Shown here one piece after another: positions 1-7,764 of a stretch of 33,191 nt of DNA. A program made the position numbers and the translations under genes. Within the stretch, counting starts at the first letter, position 1. The number at the start of each line of letters is the position of its first letter. Below the pieces are notes generated by a model. It did not search any database. It was not told where the DNA came from and saw only the letters and a list, made by a program, of their open reading frames with translations. Location: assembly GCA_001769975.1 (NCBI GenBank), contig MEPW01000007.1:1-33191 (forward strand). Reading direction: 5' to 3'. The DNA comes from Bdellovibrionales bacterium RIFOXYA1_FULL_36_14 (GTDB lineage Bacteria > Bdellovibrionota > Bacteriovoracia > Bacteriovoracales > Bacteriovoracaceae).

Positions 1-305
1 CTGATTTCATAAAGGACAGATAGTTGTTGTGAGAAAATAAATTGACCTGTGTTTTCATAATTAAATATTCTTATTTAAACTCTATATCAATATTATCCAT
101 TCAAAACAGAATTTATTAAAGCACAAACTTGCCTGCAAATAAGCACAAGTTGTGCTTGAAAATGCAAAAAGATATCAAAAAAAATTGAAAGACTAGTAAT
201 CCTTACAAAGGTTGATTAAATTGGTTGATTTTTTCTCTCACAGCGCTATGTTCTTGAACAAAATTACAGTGAGAGTTAACCTCTTCTCTTTTTTTATGAA
301 ACAAA
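1..305. other. AT-rich non-coding leader, left edge
   Basis: No credible coding frame was found here. The stretch is very AT-rich. It holds a perfect 17-bp palindrome (141-157, listed separately) and a wider inverted repeat, CTCTCAC at 235-241 and GTGAGAG at 269-275. A weak promoter candidate lies at TTGATT (225-230), 16 nt spacer, TATGTT (247-252), with its -10 between the arms of that repeat. This would suit control of the methyltransferase-like gene starting at 306, but the hexamers are only about 4/6 matches. Confidence 0.5.
141..157. promoter_or_regulatory. Perfect 17-bp palindrome, possible operator
   Basis: AAGCACAA-G-TTGTGCTT is a perfect dyad with 8-bp arms around one central base. 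A related half-site, GCACAAACTT, lies just upstream at 121-130. Short odd-centred perfect dyads of this kind are typical of dimeric regulator binding sites. It lies about 150 bp ahead of the start at 306. No poly-T tract follows, so a terminator is unlikely. A chance occurrence in a 33-kb window is not negligible. Confidence 0.35.
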
Positions 306-971
306 ATGATTGAACGACATGTTTATTGTGAAGATGCCCTGGATTGGTTTAAAAAAAATCAAAACCTTTCTAATTTTTCCATAGTAACGTCTATGCCTGA
401 TATTTCTGAATTTCCAGGATATAAACTTGAAAAGTGGCAAACATGGTTTACCGACACTGCCAAATTTCTGTTATCCCAATGTCCAGATGAAGGCGTTAGT
501 ATTTTTTATCAATCAGATATCAAGTTGGAAGGTGCCTGGATCGACAAGGGATTCCTTTGTCAGAAAGCGGCTGACGAAATTGGACAAACTTTATTGTGGC
601 ACAAAATAGTTTGTAAAGCAGGACCAGGTATTACCACTTTTGGGACACCTGCCTACTCGCACATTTTATGTTTTTCAAAAAAAATACGCCTGACGGATCT
701 GTCTAAGTCCACCCCTGATATTATTCCTCAAATTGGTGAAAAAACCTGGCAAAGGGGTATAGGACTTAATACGGCACTAACGATTGCTAAATTTGTGCTA
801 GATCAAACTAGCAGTCGAACAATCATCAATCCATTTTGCGGAGAAGGGAGCATTCTAGCTGCGGCAAATGCCGTTGGTCTTTCATCCATTGGCATTGAAC
901 GCAGTCCCAAGCGTGCTCAGAAAGCTGGTCGCTTACAAATATCTAAAGATCTTAAAACCTGGTACCAATAA
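306..971 (+). CDS. Small SAM-dependent methyltransferase-like protein, DNA N4/N6-methylase fold
   Basis: The 221-aa protein ends in a Rossmann SAM-binding signature. NPFCGEGS (residues 175-182) matches the FxGxG motif I of beta-class amino-methyltransferases, and IGIERS (195-200) follows as the acidic ribose-binding strand. As in the beta class, the presumed catalytic segment lies N-terminal to motif I. Where a site-specific DNA methylase would have DPPY or SPPY, this protein has TSMPD (28-32), so it may not be a conventional DNA methylase. RNA or small-molecule methylation, or loss of activity, are possible. There is no restriction endonuclease gene beside it. The ATG at 306 has no clear Shine-Dalgarno; an out-of-frame six-codon frame (ATG at 296) overlaps the start. 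The fold call is fairly safe; the substrate is unknown. Confidence 0.7.
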   Translation: MIERHVYCEDALDWFKKNQNLSNFSIVTSMPDISEFPGYKLEKWQTWFTDTAKFLLSQCPDEGVSIFYQSDIKLEGAWIDKGFLCQKAADEIGQTLLWHKIVCKAGPGITTFGTPAYSHILCFSKKIRLTDLSKSTPDIIPQIGEKTWQRGIGLNTALTIAKFVLDQTSSRTIINPFCGEGSILAAANAVGLSSIGIERSPKRAQKAGRLQISKDLKTWYQ

Positions 972-1061
972 CCCAATAAACCACTGTAATATCAATCGGT
1001 TAGATCACAGGTAAATATTTCAAAAATTTTTCAATTTACCCCACTTAACACCACCTTGTTT

Positions 1062-1067
1062 TATAAT
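1062..1067 (+). promoter_or_regulatory. Candidate -10 element (TATAAT) for the 1113 gene
   Basis: A perfect TATAAT lies 45 nt ahead of the ATG at 1113, in the 141-bp gap after the methyltransferase-like gene. No convincing -35 is present at 16-18 nt spacing, so the promoter is weak, activator-dependent, or spurious. Confidence 0.3.
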
Positions 1068-1112
1068 AGACCTGAAAATTTAAATAATGACCAATAGTAA
1101 AAAAACTCAAGT

Positions 1113-3275
1113 ATGAAAAAATTGAATTTAATTTATATCATTTTGACTATAGTGCTCTCAGCAAATGCCAAGGCCGTTTTAAACGAAAATTTTTTTCAAG
1201 GTAAATATAAACTAAATGATGATGCCCTTCATATGTATATAGGCAGTACCGATTCCAAAAAATTTGGAACATTTACCATAAATCTCGGTGACGGCAGCAC
1301 AGTGGTGGTACCTGATCTGCTCTATCCGGTGGGAAAAACCGTTCTCGGAACCAGAGTTCTTCCAGTTACTGATGAAACTGCTGATGGATCGATAGAAGTG
1401 GATAAAATATTAAGCGAAATCATGTATGGAGATGCGCAGGCAAACAAGGAAATTTTTTCAGTTATACTCTACAATCATCCGGAAATGCATGTAACAACTT
1501 TTGATAAATTAAATGATGCCCTCAGGACAGAAATGGGGATAACCCATGCGGGCTCCTATATCGGGGGTGGCAGAACTAGAAATGCACCAGTCGACTACAA
1601 TGACAGGATGTGGGAAGTGGCCGGTTACCCGGCACACATTTATGCCATTTCCCTCAAGGGTGAAGATCAAGAGGTTATTAACAATAATATTCTCGTTTCA
1701 CTTCGCATTTTGAATGGGCATAATGACGGGCCGGTATTTCCGAAAGATTATAAATTTGATTATTTCAGAACTTTTAATTTAAAAGAGGTCCTTGATTTTT
1801 ACAGGGCCTGGATTGATCCACAATTTGTAAGGGCAGATATTAATCAAGCACTGGGTTTTCCTCACAACTACCCATATATCAAGCTTTTAAAAGAGCATCC
1901 GGGCTTTAAAACATATTGTAATGAACATATTACTATTGCCATCAATCTGGGACTTAATCTGGTTCATACCAGAGAAGGTTATATTGATATTTGGGGTGAT
2001 GTGCTTGGAAGTGATCTCTTTGATAAAGCTCAAATCATTTTTCGTGAAGTTACCAAAAAAGAAGCACAAGCGGATGCTAAAACTTTTAATCTGTTGCCCA
2101 TGAATGAGATTGCAAACATTAAAGGGAAAGAGATTCCAGTTGAGCTTTTGGAGAAATTCAAGCGACCCCTTTGGAAAAGAAGAATAGGTTCGAAAATTTT
2201 ACCTCTGTACAATAATCCCCAAATTAAAAAATTTGCATTTGCGCTTGCTTGGAAACCAGAAACTGCTGCTGATATTATGGCCAATTTTATCAGATTATAT
2301 GCCAATTTCACCAAAGTGACTGTCGTAAGATCCAGTTTTGCCATTCTAAGTTTTGCCAAAGAGATTTATAAAAGACTAGGAATATTTCCAGACGAATTTA
2401 ATAATCTTGCCATGCGATTTATAGAAAAAATGATCAAACAAGATATAAGATTACAATCATCAAAACCCTTACTTGAATTAAATGGATTATCAATTGGAAT
2501 GTTGAAAGCCGGACACACCCATAAAAAAATATTTGAAAATAATTATTTTACCGCTTTAAAAAAAGGTTTCGCACCACTTCTGCTTGGACAACCCCACCTA
2601 AAAAAGGGTATTTATAAAACCCAGTCCACGATTAAAGAATTAAAACCTCAATTAGCGGCTCTGGAAGCTTCTCTTAAAGCTGATGATTCAAACAAAGAAT
2701 TAATCAAGAAGATAAAAGAATTGCAAGAACAGATCAAGGATTTACAAGCGTCCATATTAGTGATGAATGCCCAAGTCAAATTAATACCTCTCTTTGAAAA
2801 AATGCTAGCTAACATTAAACGTGCTACTCCTACACTTACTCTAAGTAGTAATATTTTATCAAACAAATCTATTTTAAATAAAAGAAAAACTGCCATGATG
2901 CTTAAATTAAATGAAGACATCCCCAACATTGAAGAGCTCTCCTTGGAAGATCTGGCCTGGATGAGCTTTGCCATAGATGTACATAAAAAAGATGGAGCGT
3001 TTTCCCTTATGGATCTCGCCAGGAATATTCAACCCAAAATAGATTTCAATTTACAGTTTGATAAAAAAATAAAATATGTCCAATATTATTCCCCCCCAGC
3101 TATTATCCATAAAATTGCTCGAAACATGTATAAAGATAAAGACCCTGATCTGGTCATTACAGCGCTGGGAACTGCTTTCGACCGAGAAGAAGTTGAAGAA
3201 AAATCAGATTATGATAAAAATGATGATAATATTGATGAATTGATTGATAGCTTTAAGCAACTTATTAACGAGTAG
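1113..3275 (+). CDS. Secreted protein of unknown function, possible permuted papain-like N-terminal domain
   Basis: The 720-aa protein starts with a signal peptide: KK, a hydrophobic stretch, and SANAKA near residue 20. Residues about 115-300 hold THAGSYIGGGRT (His145) and later TYCNEHI (Cys269). The order His-with-Gly-rich-strand then Cys recalls circularly permuted NlpC/P60 (YiiX-like) hydrolases, but this is a weak visual match. The middle is basic and mostly helical. Residues about 510-565 look like a coiled coil (KELKPQL, KKIKELQEQIKDLQ). The C-terminus is highly acidic. The gene stands alone on this strand, and its last 11 bp overlap the end of the convergent TIR gene. I do not recognise the family; location outside the inner membrane is the best-supported statement. 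Confidence 0.6.
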   Translation: MKKLNLIYIILTIVLSANAKAVLNENFFQGKYKLNDDALHMYIGSTDSKKFGTFTINLGDGSTVVVPDLLYPVGKTVLGTRVLPVTDETADGSIEVDKILSEIMYGDAQANKEIFSVILYNHPEMHVTTFDKLNDALRTEMGITHAGSYIGGGRTRNAPVDYNDRMWEVAGYPAHIYAISLKGEDQEVINNNILVSLRILNGHNDGPVFPKDYKFDYFRTFNLKEVLDFYRAWIDPQFVRADINQALGFPHNYPYIKLLKEHPGFKTYCNEHITIAINLGLNLVHTREGYIDIWGDVLGSDLFDKAQIIFREVTKKEAQADAKTFNLLPMNEIANIKGKEIPVELLEKFKRPLWKRRIGSKILPLYNNPQIKKFAFALAWKPETAADIMANFIRLYANFTKVTVVRSSFAILSFAKEIYKRLGIFPDEFNNLAMRFIEKMIKQDIRLQSSKPLLELNGLSIGMLKAGHTHKKIFENNYFTALKKGFAPLLLGQPHLKKGIYKTQSTIKELKPQLAALEASLKADDSNKELIKKIKELQEQIKDLQASILVMNAQVKLIPLFEKMLANIKRATPTLTLSSNILSNKSILNKRKTAMMLKLNEDIPNIEELSLEDLAWMSFAIDVHKKDGAFSLMDLARNIQPKIDFNLQFDKKIKYVQYYSPPAIIHKIARNMYKDKDPDLVITALGTAFDREEVEEKSDYDKNDDNIDELIDSFKQLINE

Positions 3276-4536
3276 GTTGGCAAAGATAAACCGCATAAGA
3301 TTTAATAAGATCGATTAAATTTTCTTCCCTGGAAAAAAAGACCTGGATTCTGGCATTATCACCGGCTGTTTCTATTAATTCAATTTTTATTTTTGAGTCA
3401 TTTGTATAATCCTGTTTGATTGCTGCCAAAGAACCAAATATTTTCATATGAATATCCAGATCCAATAATTGGTCAAATCCAATTTCAATCGGTATGTAAT
3501 CCCGATCTTGACATTCATCCGGCACTTTTTGGGTAACAGTTTTATATAATTTTTGCGCCCTAATACCATTTTTTTTAACCAGCATACTTTCTAATTTTTT
3601 TAACACATAATATTCGTTGGTTTGAATTTGACGTTTACTCGAAATTGAAAGACAAAACTTTTTGCAAAAATTTTTAGGTAGACTGGCGGAGAGCTTGAAA
3701 ATAATAAAGTGATCAATCAAATCCAAATTATTTTTTTCCAAATCGGACAATGGGTTCTCAATTAATCCAGCTCTAGAATTCTTAAAAAATATACCTCCCC
3801 GACTTTGGATTTGTTGGGATAAAAGTTTTAAATCTGCAAAATCCAGTTTGGAGAGCAAATTGTCATCATAAAGCTCTTCACTGGCCTGTTGGTATAAATC
3901 TTCTGGCAACGGAACATTCTTACTTATTAACTCCTTTGATTTTGGTAAAGGTGCAAAAGTGTTTTTTCTTTTTTCAATACTTGGTTGATGGTGCTGCAAC
4001 TTTTGAAAATAAACCCCGCTAAAAATTAGTAATAAAAAAATTATGAAAATAATGAAAAAACTTGGCATTCTTTTTTTTGTTTGGATATTGGTCAATTTAG
4101 GTTTCAATTCGATTAAAGTGGAAGGTTTTGGTTTTGCTTTAGTAAGAAGTCTCACTTTATTTTCAATTTGTTTAAGATATTGTTGATATTTCCCTTTGGT
4201 AGCATCAATGCTGTCTGCTTTACAAAGATAATATTCCAAAGATTCTGAATATCTTTGATCATCTAATTTAAATACCAACAATTTCTTTTCAAAATGAACT
4301 GCTCGATCTACCTCACGCAAAACCTGTTCAGAAATATTGGAATGAGCAGTGTAAATTAAAAGTATATTTTGACTACTTTTTATACCTTCTATTATGGCCT
4401 TAGCAAAACTAATGCCGGTATCAATATTTCGGGGGGCCATCCAACAAGTTAATCCGGTCTCCTCCAATTTTTTGCAGATATCCATGGATAAACTTAAATC
4501 TTGGGAAGAATAACTGATGAAAATATCGTAATTCAT
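3265..4536 (-). CDS. Membrane-anchored TIR-domain protein, partner of the upstream cyclase
   Basis: Residues 1-130 are a bacterial TIR domain. The first strand is YDIFISYSSQD, the BB-loop region is WMAPRNIDTG, and SNISEQVLREV contains Glu75 at the position of the NADase catalytic Glu. A basic linker, a single hydrophobic segment (159-176) and about 240 residues without a recognisable domain follow. Charge distribution puts the TIR domain in the cytoplasm and the C-terminal region in the periplasm. I see no cyclic-nucleotide-binding domain. Start choice: the upstream stop and this ATG overlap as TGATG, and GGAG sits 6 nt before the ATG. A TTG three bases earlier is too close to that GGAG. The one-base overlap implies translational coupling to the cyclase gene. 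The likely activity is NAD+ cleavage or cyclisation in a stress or anti-phage response; this is inferred. Confidence 0.85.
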   Translation of the reverse strand: MNYDIFISYSSQDLSLSMDICKKLEETGLTCWMAPRNIDTGISFAKAIIEGIKSSQNILLIYTAHSNISEQVLREVDRAVHFEKKLLVFKLDDQRYSESLEYYLCKADSIDATKGKYQQYLKQIENKVRLLTKAKPKPSTLIELKPKLTNIQTKKRMPSFFIIFIIFLLLIFSGVYFQKLQHHQPSIEKRKNTFAPLPKSKELISKNVPLPEDLYQQASEELYDDNLLSKLDFADLKLLSQQIQSRGGIFFKNSRAGLIENPLSDLEKNNLDLIDHFIIFKLSASLPKNFCKKFCLSISSKRQIQTNEYYVLKKLESMLVKKNGIRAQKLYKTVTQKVPDECQDRDYIPIEIGFDQLLDLDIHMKIFGSLAAIKQDYTNDSKIKIELIETAGDNARIQVFFSREENLIDLIKSYAVYLCQPTR

Positions 4537-6446
4537 CAAGATCTCCGTAATAAATAAGTTGGATATTTCCCTAAATGTTTAGGCATTAATTTTTGTCCAA
4601 CGTATGAGCAGGAAAACTTGTCGATACTAAGTGTTTCACAAAAAGCGGCAAATTCCTCGCTACAAAAAACTCTCCCCGGCGGCGTTATACTCTCCATGCG
4701 AGCAGCACGGCACACATTAATTCCATTAAAAGTGATATTGCCAGTTAATGGGTTCATAAAGCTATAAGCAACCCCCACATGCAAGGCCATACGAATTTTA
4801 ATATTTTTACTAATTCCTACACTTCGCCAGTTAAAGGTATTCATAAAATCCATCATGGTCAATGAGCAGCAGCCAGCATCTTTGGCATCATAAAATGAAA
4901 TAAAAAAAGCATCTCCCCAGGTATTTTTTTCGCCAACTTTATAATTATTTTGTTTAAGCGTTTTATTTAAAAACTCTAACGTAACTTCACCAAACACCAT
5001 CATTTCATAATCACTTAATTTGCTATAGTTAACGGCATCTGCATAAAGCAAACTAACGGTGTGACCTGCGTATTTATACCTCCCACTAGTATGAACCAGT
5101 GGTGATTCTAAAGTGTCGTTTGGTCCATTTTTATCTCTAAGCAATTTATCTAGCTCAATTTTTTCTATATCTAGCTTTTGCTTTTTCCAATCAGACACGA
5201 CACTAGCAGTTCCGCCATCTAATTCTTTCGAATCTTTGTTATATACAACAAAAGGAATTAACTCCGTACAAAGATTTCTCGCATGCATTTTTGACAAACC
5301 CAAAATCAATTGATTAGCAAAATCGTAGGGAATTTCCAAATGATCATCGGTTATGCTAGTAAGCTCAATCAAATTTACATCCGACGCAAGAATCTTCTGA
5401 AAACGTTTCTCCCAATTGGAATCTGCCAGATAGCTTACACTTTTTTTAATAAAAAGTTCTCTGGCACAAGGAAGAATAATATTAACCCTTGCCCCTTTTT
5501 GTAAAGCGTGCTCAATAAATAAAATATCCGCGCCACAAGCTGCTGAAGAATAAGTTTCTATATCTCCAAGGCTTTCGATTTTATCTTTGATAAGACTGCT
5601 AACTTCTGACTCAAGCCACCTTGGAAAACGACAATCCACTTTTTCATCCTCATCTATCATGTGTCCCGAAAAAACCACAATTTTAGGAATAGAAAAAAGC
5701 TCAGTCAATTTATGGTAGATATCACTTGGAATTTTTTGATAAGAGTAAAGAAGTGAGAGGTTTTTTTTAGTGGCGACTTGCGAACCAATATCTTTTTTGT
5801 TTAACTCGATCGCTTGTCTTAAATAATTAATCGCCTCCTCATAATCTTTTAATATAATAAGTGCTTCTGCTAACGTAGCCAGGTCCCAATAATTATTTTT
5901 CGTTACCCCCTGAGCTATATAAAAAAGATTTCTGAATACTTCCTTGGCAATTTCGAGCGCTATTTCTTCGTTGCCAATTATCAATTGCAGAGTCGCTAAG
6001 TTGATACCGTGCCACGGATTTTTTGCTTTGGCATATGCCTTTTTATAAAACTCAATAGACATATTTAGATTTTCATTGGTATCCGGGAGATGAGGTTGGG
6101 AAATGGAAGGTTTTTTTCTAGCCAGATTTTTATAAGCACTGGCCAAAATACCCAGGACAACTTCATCATCTTGATTTTCTTGAAGTAAATCCATTAAAAT
6201 CGATTTAGCTTCTTCGCTCATTTCCATGCGGTTTAAAATTAATGCAAAAGATTTTTTTATTTGTAAATGATCTGGAAATAAATCAATTCCTTCTGACAAA
6301 ACATCATACGCCAACAAAAGTTCCGCTTTTAAAATGCATTCATCTACAAAAACCAGATAGTTGTTAACATCCAAGGCCCATACATCTTTCTTATGTTCAA
6401 GCCATCTTTCATGTAATTGTTGAATTTTTGATTTATTTTCCTTCAT
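4536..6446 (-). CDS. TPR/TRAFs-binding-like + SLOG + divergent class III nucleotidyl cyclase
   Basis: This 636-aa cytoplasmic protein has three parts. Residues 1-250 are TPR-like helices. WHGINLATLQLIIG (145-158) and YWDLATLAEALIIL (186-199) resemble the bacterial 'TRAFs-binding' (DUF4071) family. Residues 255-400 look like a SLOG-type Rossmann domain: KIVVFSGHMID, then SSAACGADILFIEHAL (300-315), then VNIILP (321-326). Residues 463-634 are a class III cyclase. Metal-binding Asp470 (LLYADAVNYSKL) and Asp512 (NTWGD) are present. The usual adenine-specifying Lys before GD is replaced (N508-T-W-G-D), and the transition-state Asn of the VN..AAR motif is Cys579 while Arg583 remains. The product is therefore unlikely to be ordinary cAMP and may be another cyclic nucleotide. 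It lies 42 bp after the flavodiiron gene, has no Shine-Dalgarno, and is coupled to the TIR gene. Confidence 0.85.
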   Translation of the reverse strand: MKENKSKIQQLHERWLEHKKDVWALDVNNYLVFVDECILKAELLLAYDVLSEGIDLFPDHLQIKKSFALILNRMEMSEEAKSILMDLLQENQDDEVVLGILASAYKNLARKKPSISQPHLPDTNENLNMSIEFYKKAYAKAKNPWHGINLATLQLIIGNEEIALEIAKEVFRNLFYIAQGVTKNNYWDLATLAEALIILKDYEEAINYLRQAIELNKKDIGSQVATKKNLSLLYSYQKIPSDIYHKLTELFSIPKIVVFSGHMIDEDEKVDCRFPRWLESEVSSLIKDKIESLGDIETYSSAACGADILFIEHALQKGARVNIILPCARELFIKKSVSYLADSNWEKRFQKILASDVNLIELTSITDDHLEIPYDFANQLILGLSKMHARNLCTELIPFVVYNKDSKELDGGTASVVSDWKKQKLDIEKIELDKLLRDKNGPNDTLESPLVHTSGRYKYAGHTVSLLYADAVNYSKLSDYEMMVFGEVTLEFLNKTLKQNNYKVGEKNTWGDAFFISFYDAKDAGCCSLTMMDFMNTFNWRSVGISKNIKIRMALHVGVAYSFMNPLTGNITFNGINVCRAARMESITPPGRVFCSEEFAAFCETLSIDKFSCSYVGQKLMPKHLGKYPTYLLRRS

Positions 6447-6452
6447 GGAAAT

Positions 6453-6479
6453 ATTATAGATGATGATTTATGAAATCAA
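6453..6479 (-). promoter_or_regulatory. Candidate promoter with palindrome, cyclase-TIR operon
   Basis: On the minus strand TATAAT (6453-6458) lies only 6 nt from the ATG at 6446. TTGATT (6474-6479) sits upstream at a short 15-nt spacing. A perfect inverted repeat, TGATTT-ATG-AAATCA (6464-6478), overlaps the -35 and spacer. The ATG has no Shine-Dalgarno, so a start at this -10 would give a leaderless transcript. The dyad could be a repressor site. The short spacing keeps confidence moderate; read-through from the flavodiiron gene is an alternative. Confidence 0.4.
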
Positions 6480-6488
6480 AAACAGTTT

Positions 6489-7661
6489 TTAACTTCTTAT
6501 TAATTCTTCTACATCTTGGGTAATTTGATTCAAATCTTCCTGGTCTGGTCGGTATTCAACATTTCTAGCAGGTTTTTTAAACACCCAATTCAGCTTGACT
6601 AAAAGATTTTCAATTTCTTTTAATGCAGAATTATTCCAGCCATATGAACCAAATATATAACCATATTTGTTAGTAGGATGTAGTCCCTTTATATACATTA
6701 CAAAAGCACTCACCGTAGGTAACATCGTATTATTTAAAGTGGGTGACCCAATGGCAATATATTTGGCATCCAAAATCTCTCCTGCAACATCAGAAACATG
6801 ATAATGTTTCAAGTTTCTAAGCGTAACTGGAATATTATGTTTTTCGAAGGTAGACATCACCTGATGGGCCATTTTCTCCGTAGATCCCCACATAGAGTCA
6901 TAAACAATAACTGCCTTGTTAATATGCTTTCCCAAACTCCAATCGGTATACTTGCGCAAAATTTCTGATATATGTTTCCGCCAAATAACTCCGTGACTGG
7001 TGGCGATCATTTTGATTGGTAAATCATGGATTCCACTCATCACTTTTTTTACAGGCCCCGCGTATGGCCACACAATATTGGCGTAATATTTGGAAGCTTC
7101 TTCCATAATAATATCAAGCGGATTCTCGTCGTCAAATAAAGCAGCTGTAGCCATATGTTGTCCAAACGCATCGTTGGAAAACAAGATCTGATCTTCCTTG
7201 ATATAAGTGGTCATGGAGTCAGGCCAGTGGACCATAGGAGCTAAAACAAAAGTTAGTGATCTTTTACCAATCTTAATCTCATCACCAGTTTTGACCAATT
7301 CTATATTCCAGTTTTGAATTGAATAGTGCCTGCCTAAAGCCTTAAGGCCACTTTTATTAGTAATTATTCTAATCGAAGGATTAATTTCCACCATTTTTTC
7401 AATTCCACCAGAATGATCTGGTTCTATATGGTTAGCCACTAAAATATCTATTTTGTCCAAAGGAGTAATGGATTCAATCCTTTGTTTCATCTGTGGAAAA
7501 AAATCAGCTTTAACCGTATCAATCAAAACATTTTTTTCATCTAACATGAGGTAGGCATTATAGGTGGTTCCTCTTTTAGTTTCGTAACCATGGAAATTTC
7601 TCATGTTCCAATCTTTCCCACCTACCCAAAAAATATCATTTGAAATTTCAAAAGCTCGCAT
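6489..7661 (-). CDS. Flavodiiron protein (O2/NO reductase, FprA/ROO type)
   Basis: This 390-aa cytoplasmic enzyme reduces O2 to water or NO to N2O with electrons from a rubredoxin-like donor. The N-terminal metallo-beta-lactamase-like domain has the diiron ligands: HIEPDH (His78, Glu80, Asp82, His83), HWPD (His145), SNDAFGQH (Asp164) and SHG (His223). From about residue 247 a flavodoxin domain follows, with the FMN loop YDSMWGSTEKMA and later GSPTLNNTMLP and GSYGWNNS. Length matches the two-domain class, with no fused rubredoxin. GAGGTGA precedes the ATG and a good promoter lies about 50 bp upstream. The rubrerythrin-like gene at 9450 suggests a local oxygen or nitrosative defence theme. All key ligands are present. 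Confidence 0.95.
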   Translation of the reverse strand: MRAFEISNDIFWVGGKDWNMRNFHGYETKRGTTYNAYLMLDEKNVLIDTVKADFFPQMKQRIESITPLDKIDILVANHIEPDHSGGIEKMVEINPSIRIITNKSGLKALGRHYSIQNWNIELVKTGDEIKIGKRSLTFVLAPMVHWPDSMTTYIKEDQILFSNDAFGQHMATAALFDDENPLDIIMEEASKYYANIVWPYAGPVKKVMSGIHDLPIKMIATSHGVIWRKHISEILRKYTDWSLGKHINKAVIVYDSMWGSTEKMAHQVMSTFEKHNIPVTLRNLKHYHVSDVAGEILDAKYIAIGSPTLNNTMLPTVSAFVMYIKGLHPTNKYGYIFGSYGWNNSALKEIENLLVKLNWVFKKPARNVEYRPDQEDLNQITQDVEELIRS

Positions 7662-7710
7662 ATGTCACCTCATCGGTTGATTCAAAACAGTGAATATCTA
7701 ACCGACTTGC

Positions 7711-7739
7711 ACTATAACTAATCTTCATTTTCTTGTAAA
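7711..7739 (-). promoter_or_regulatory. Sigma70-like promoter of the flavodiiron gene
   Basis: Minus-strand TTTACA (7734-7739), a 17-nt spacer and TATAGT (7711-7716) each match consensus at 5 of 6 positions. The predicted start leaves about 45 nt of leader before the ATG at 7661, which has its own GAGGTGA ribosome site. I saw no terminator between the upstream PilZ gene and this promoter. Confidence 0.6.
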
Positions 7740-7764
7740 TGTTTCCAAGGTGGGGACTTAGAGT

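Noticed and set aside
2030-2359. Leftward 109-codon frame within the secreted protein gene
   Set aside because: It is a complementary-strand shadow of the 720-aa protein, with no motif or start signal.
3265-6446. Calling the locus a canonical Pycsar or Thoeris system
   Set aside because: The cyclase carries extra TPR and SLOG domains, the TIR protein has a membrane segment and no visible cyclic-nucleotide-binding domain, and no ThsA-like effector is present.
6464-6478. FNR/CRP-type site at the cyclase promoter
   Set aside because: The half-sites are spaced TGAT-N7-ATCA, not the N4 (FNR) or TGTGA-N6 (CRP) arrangement.
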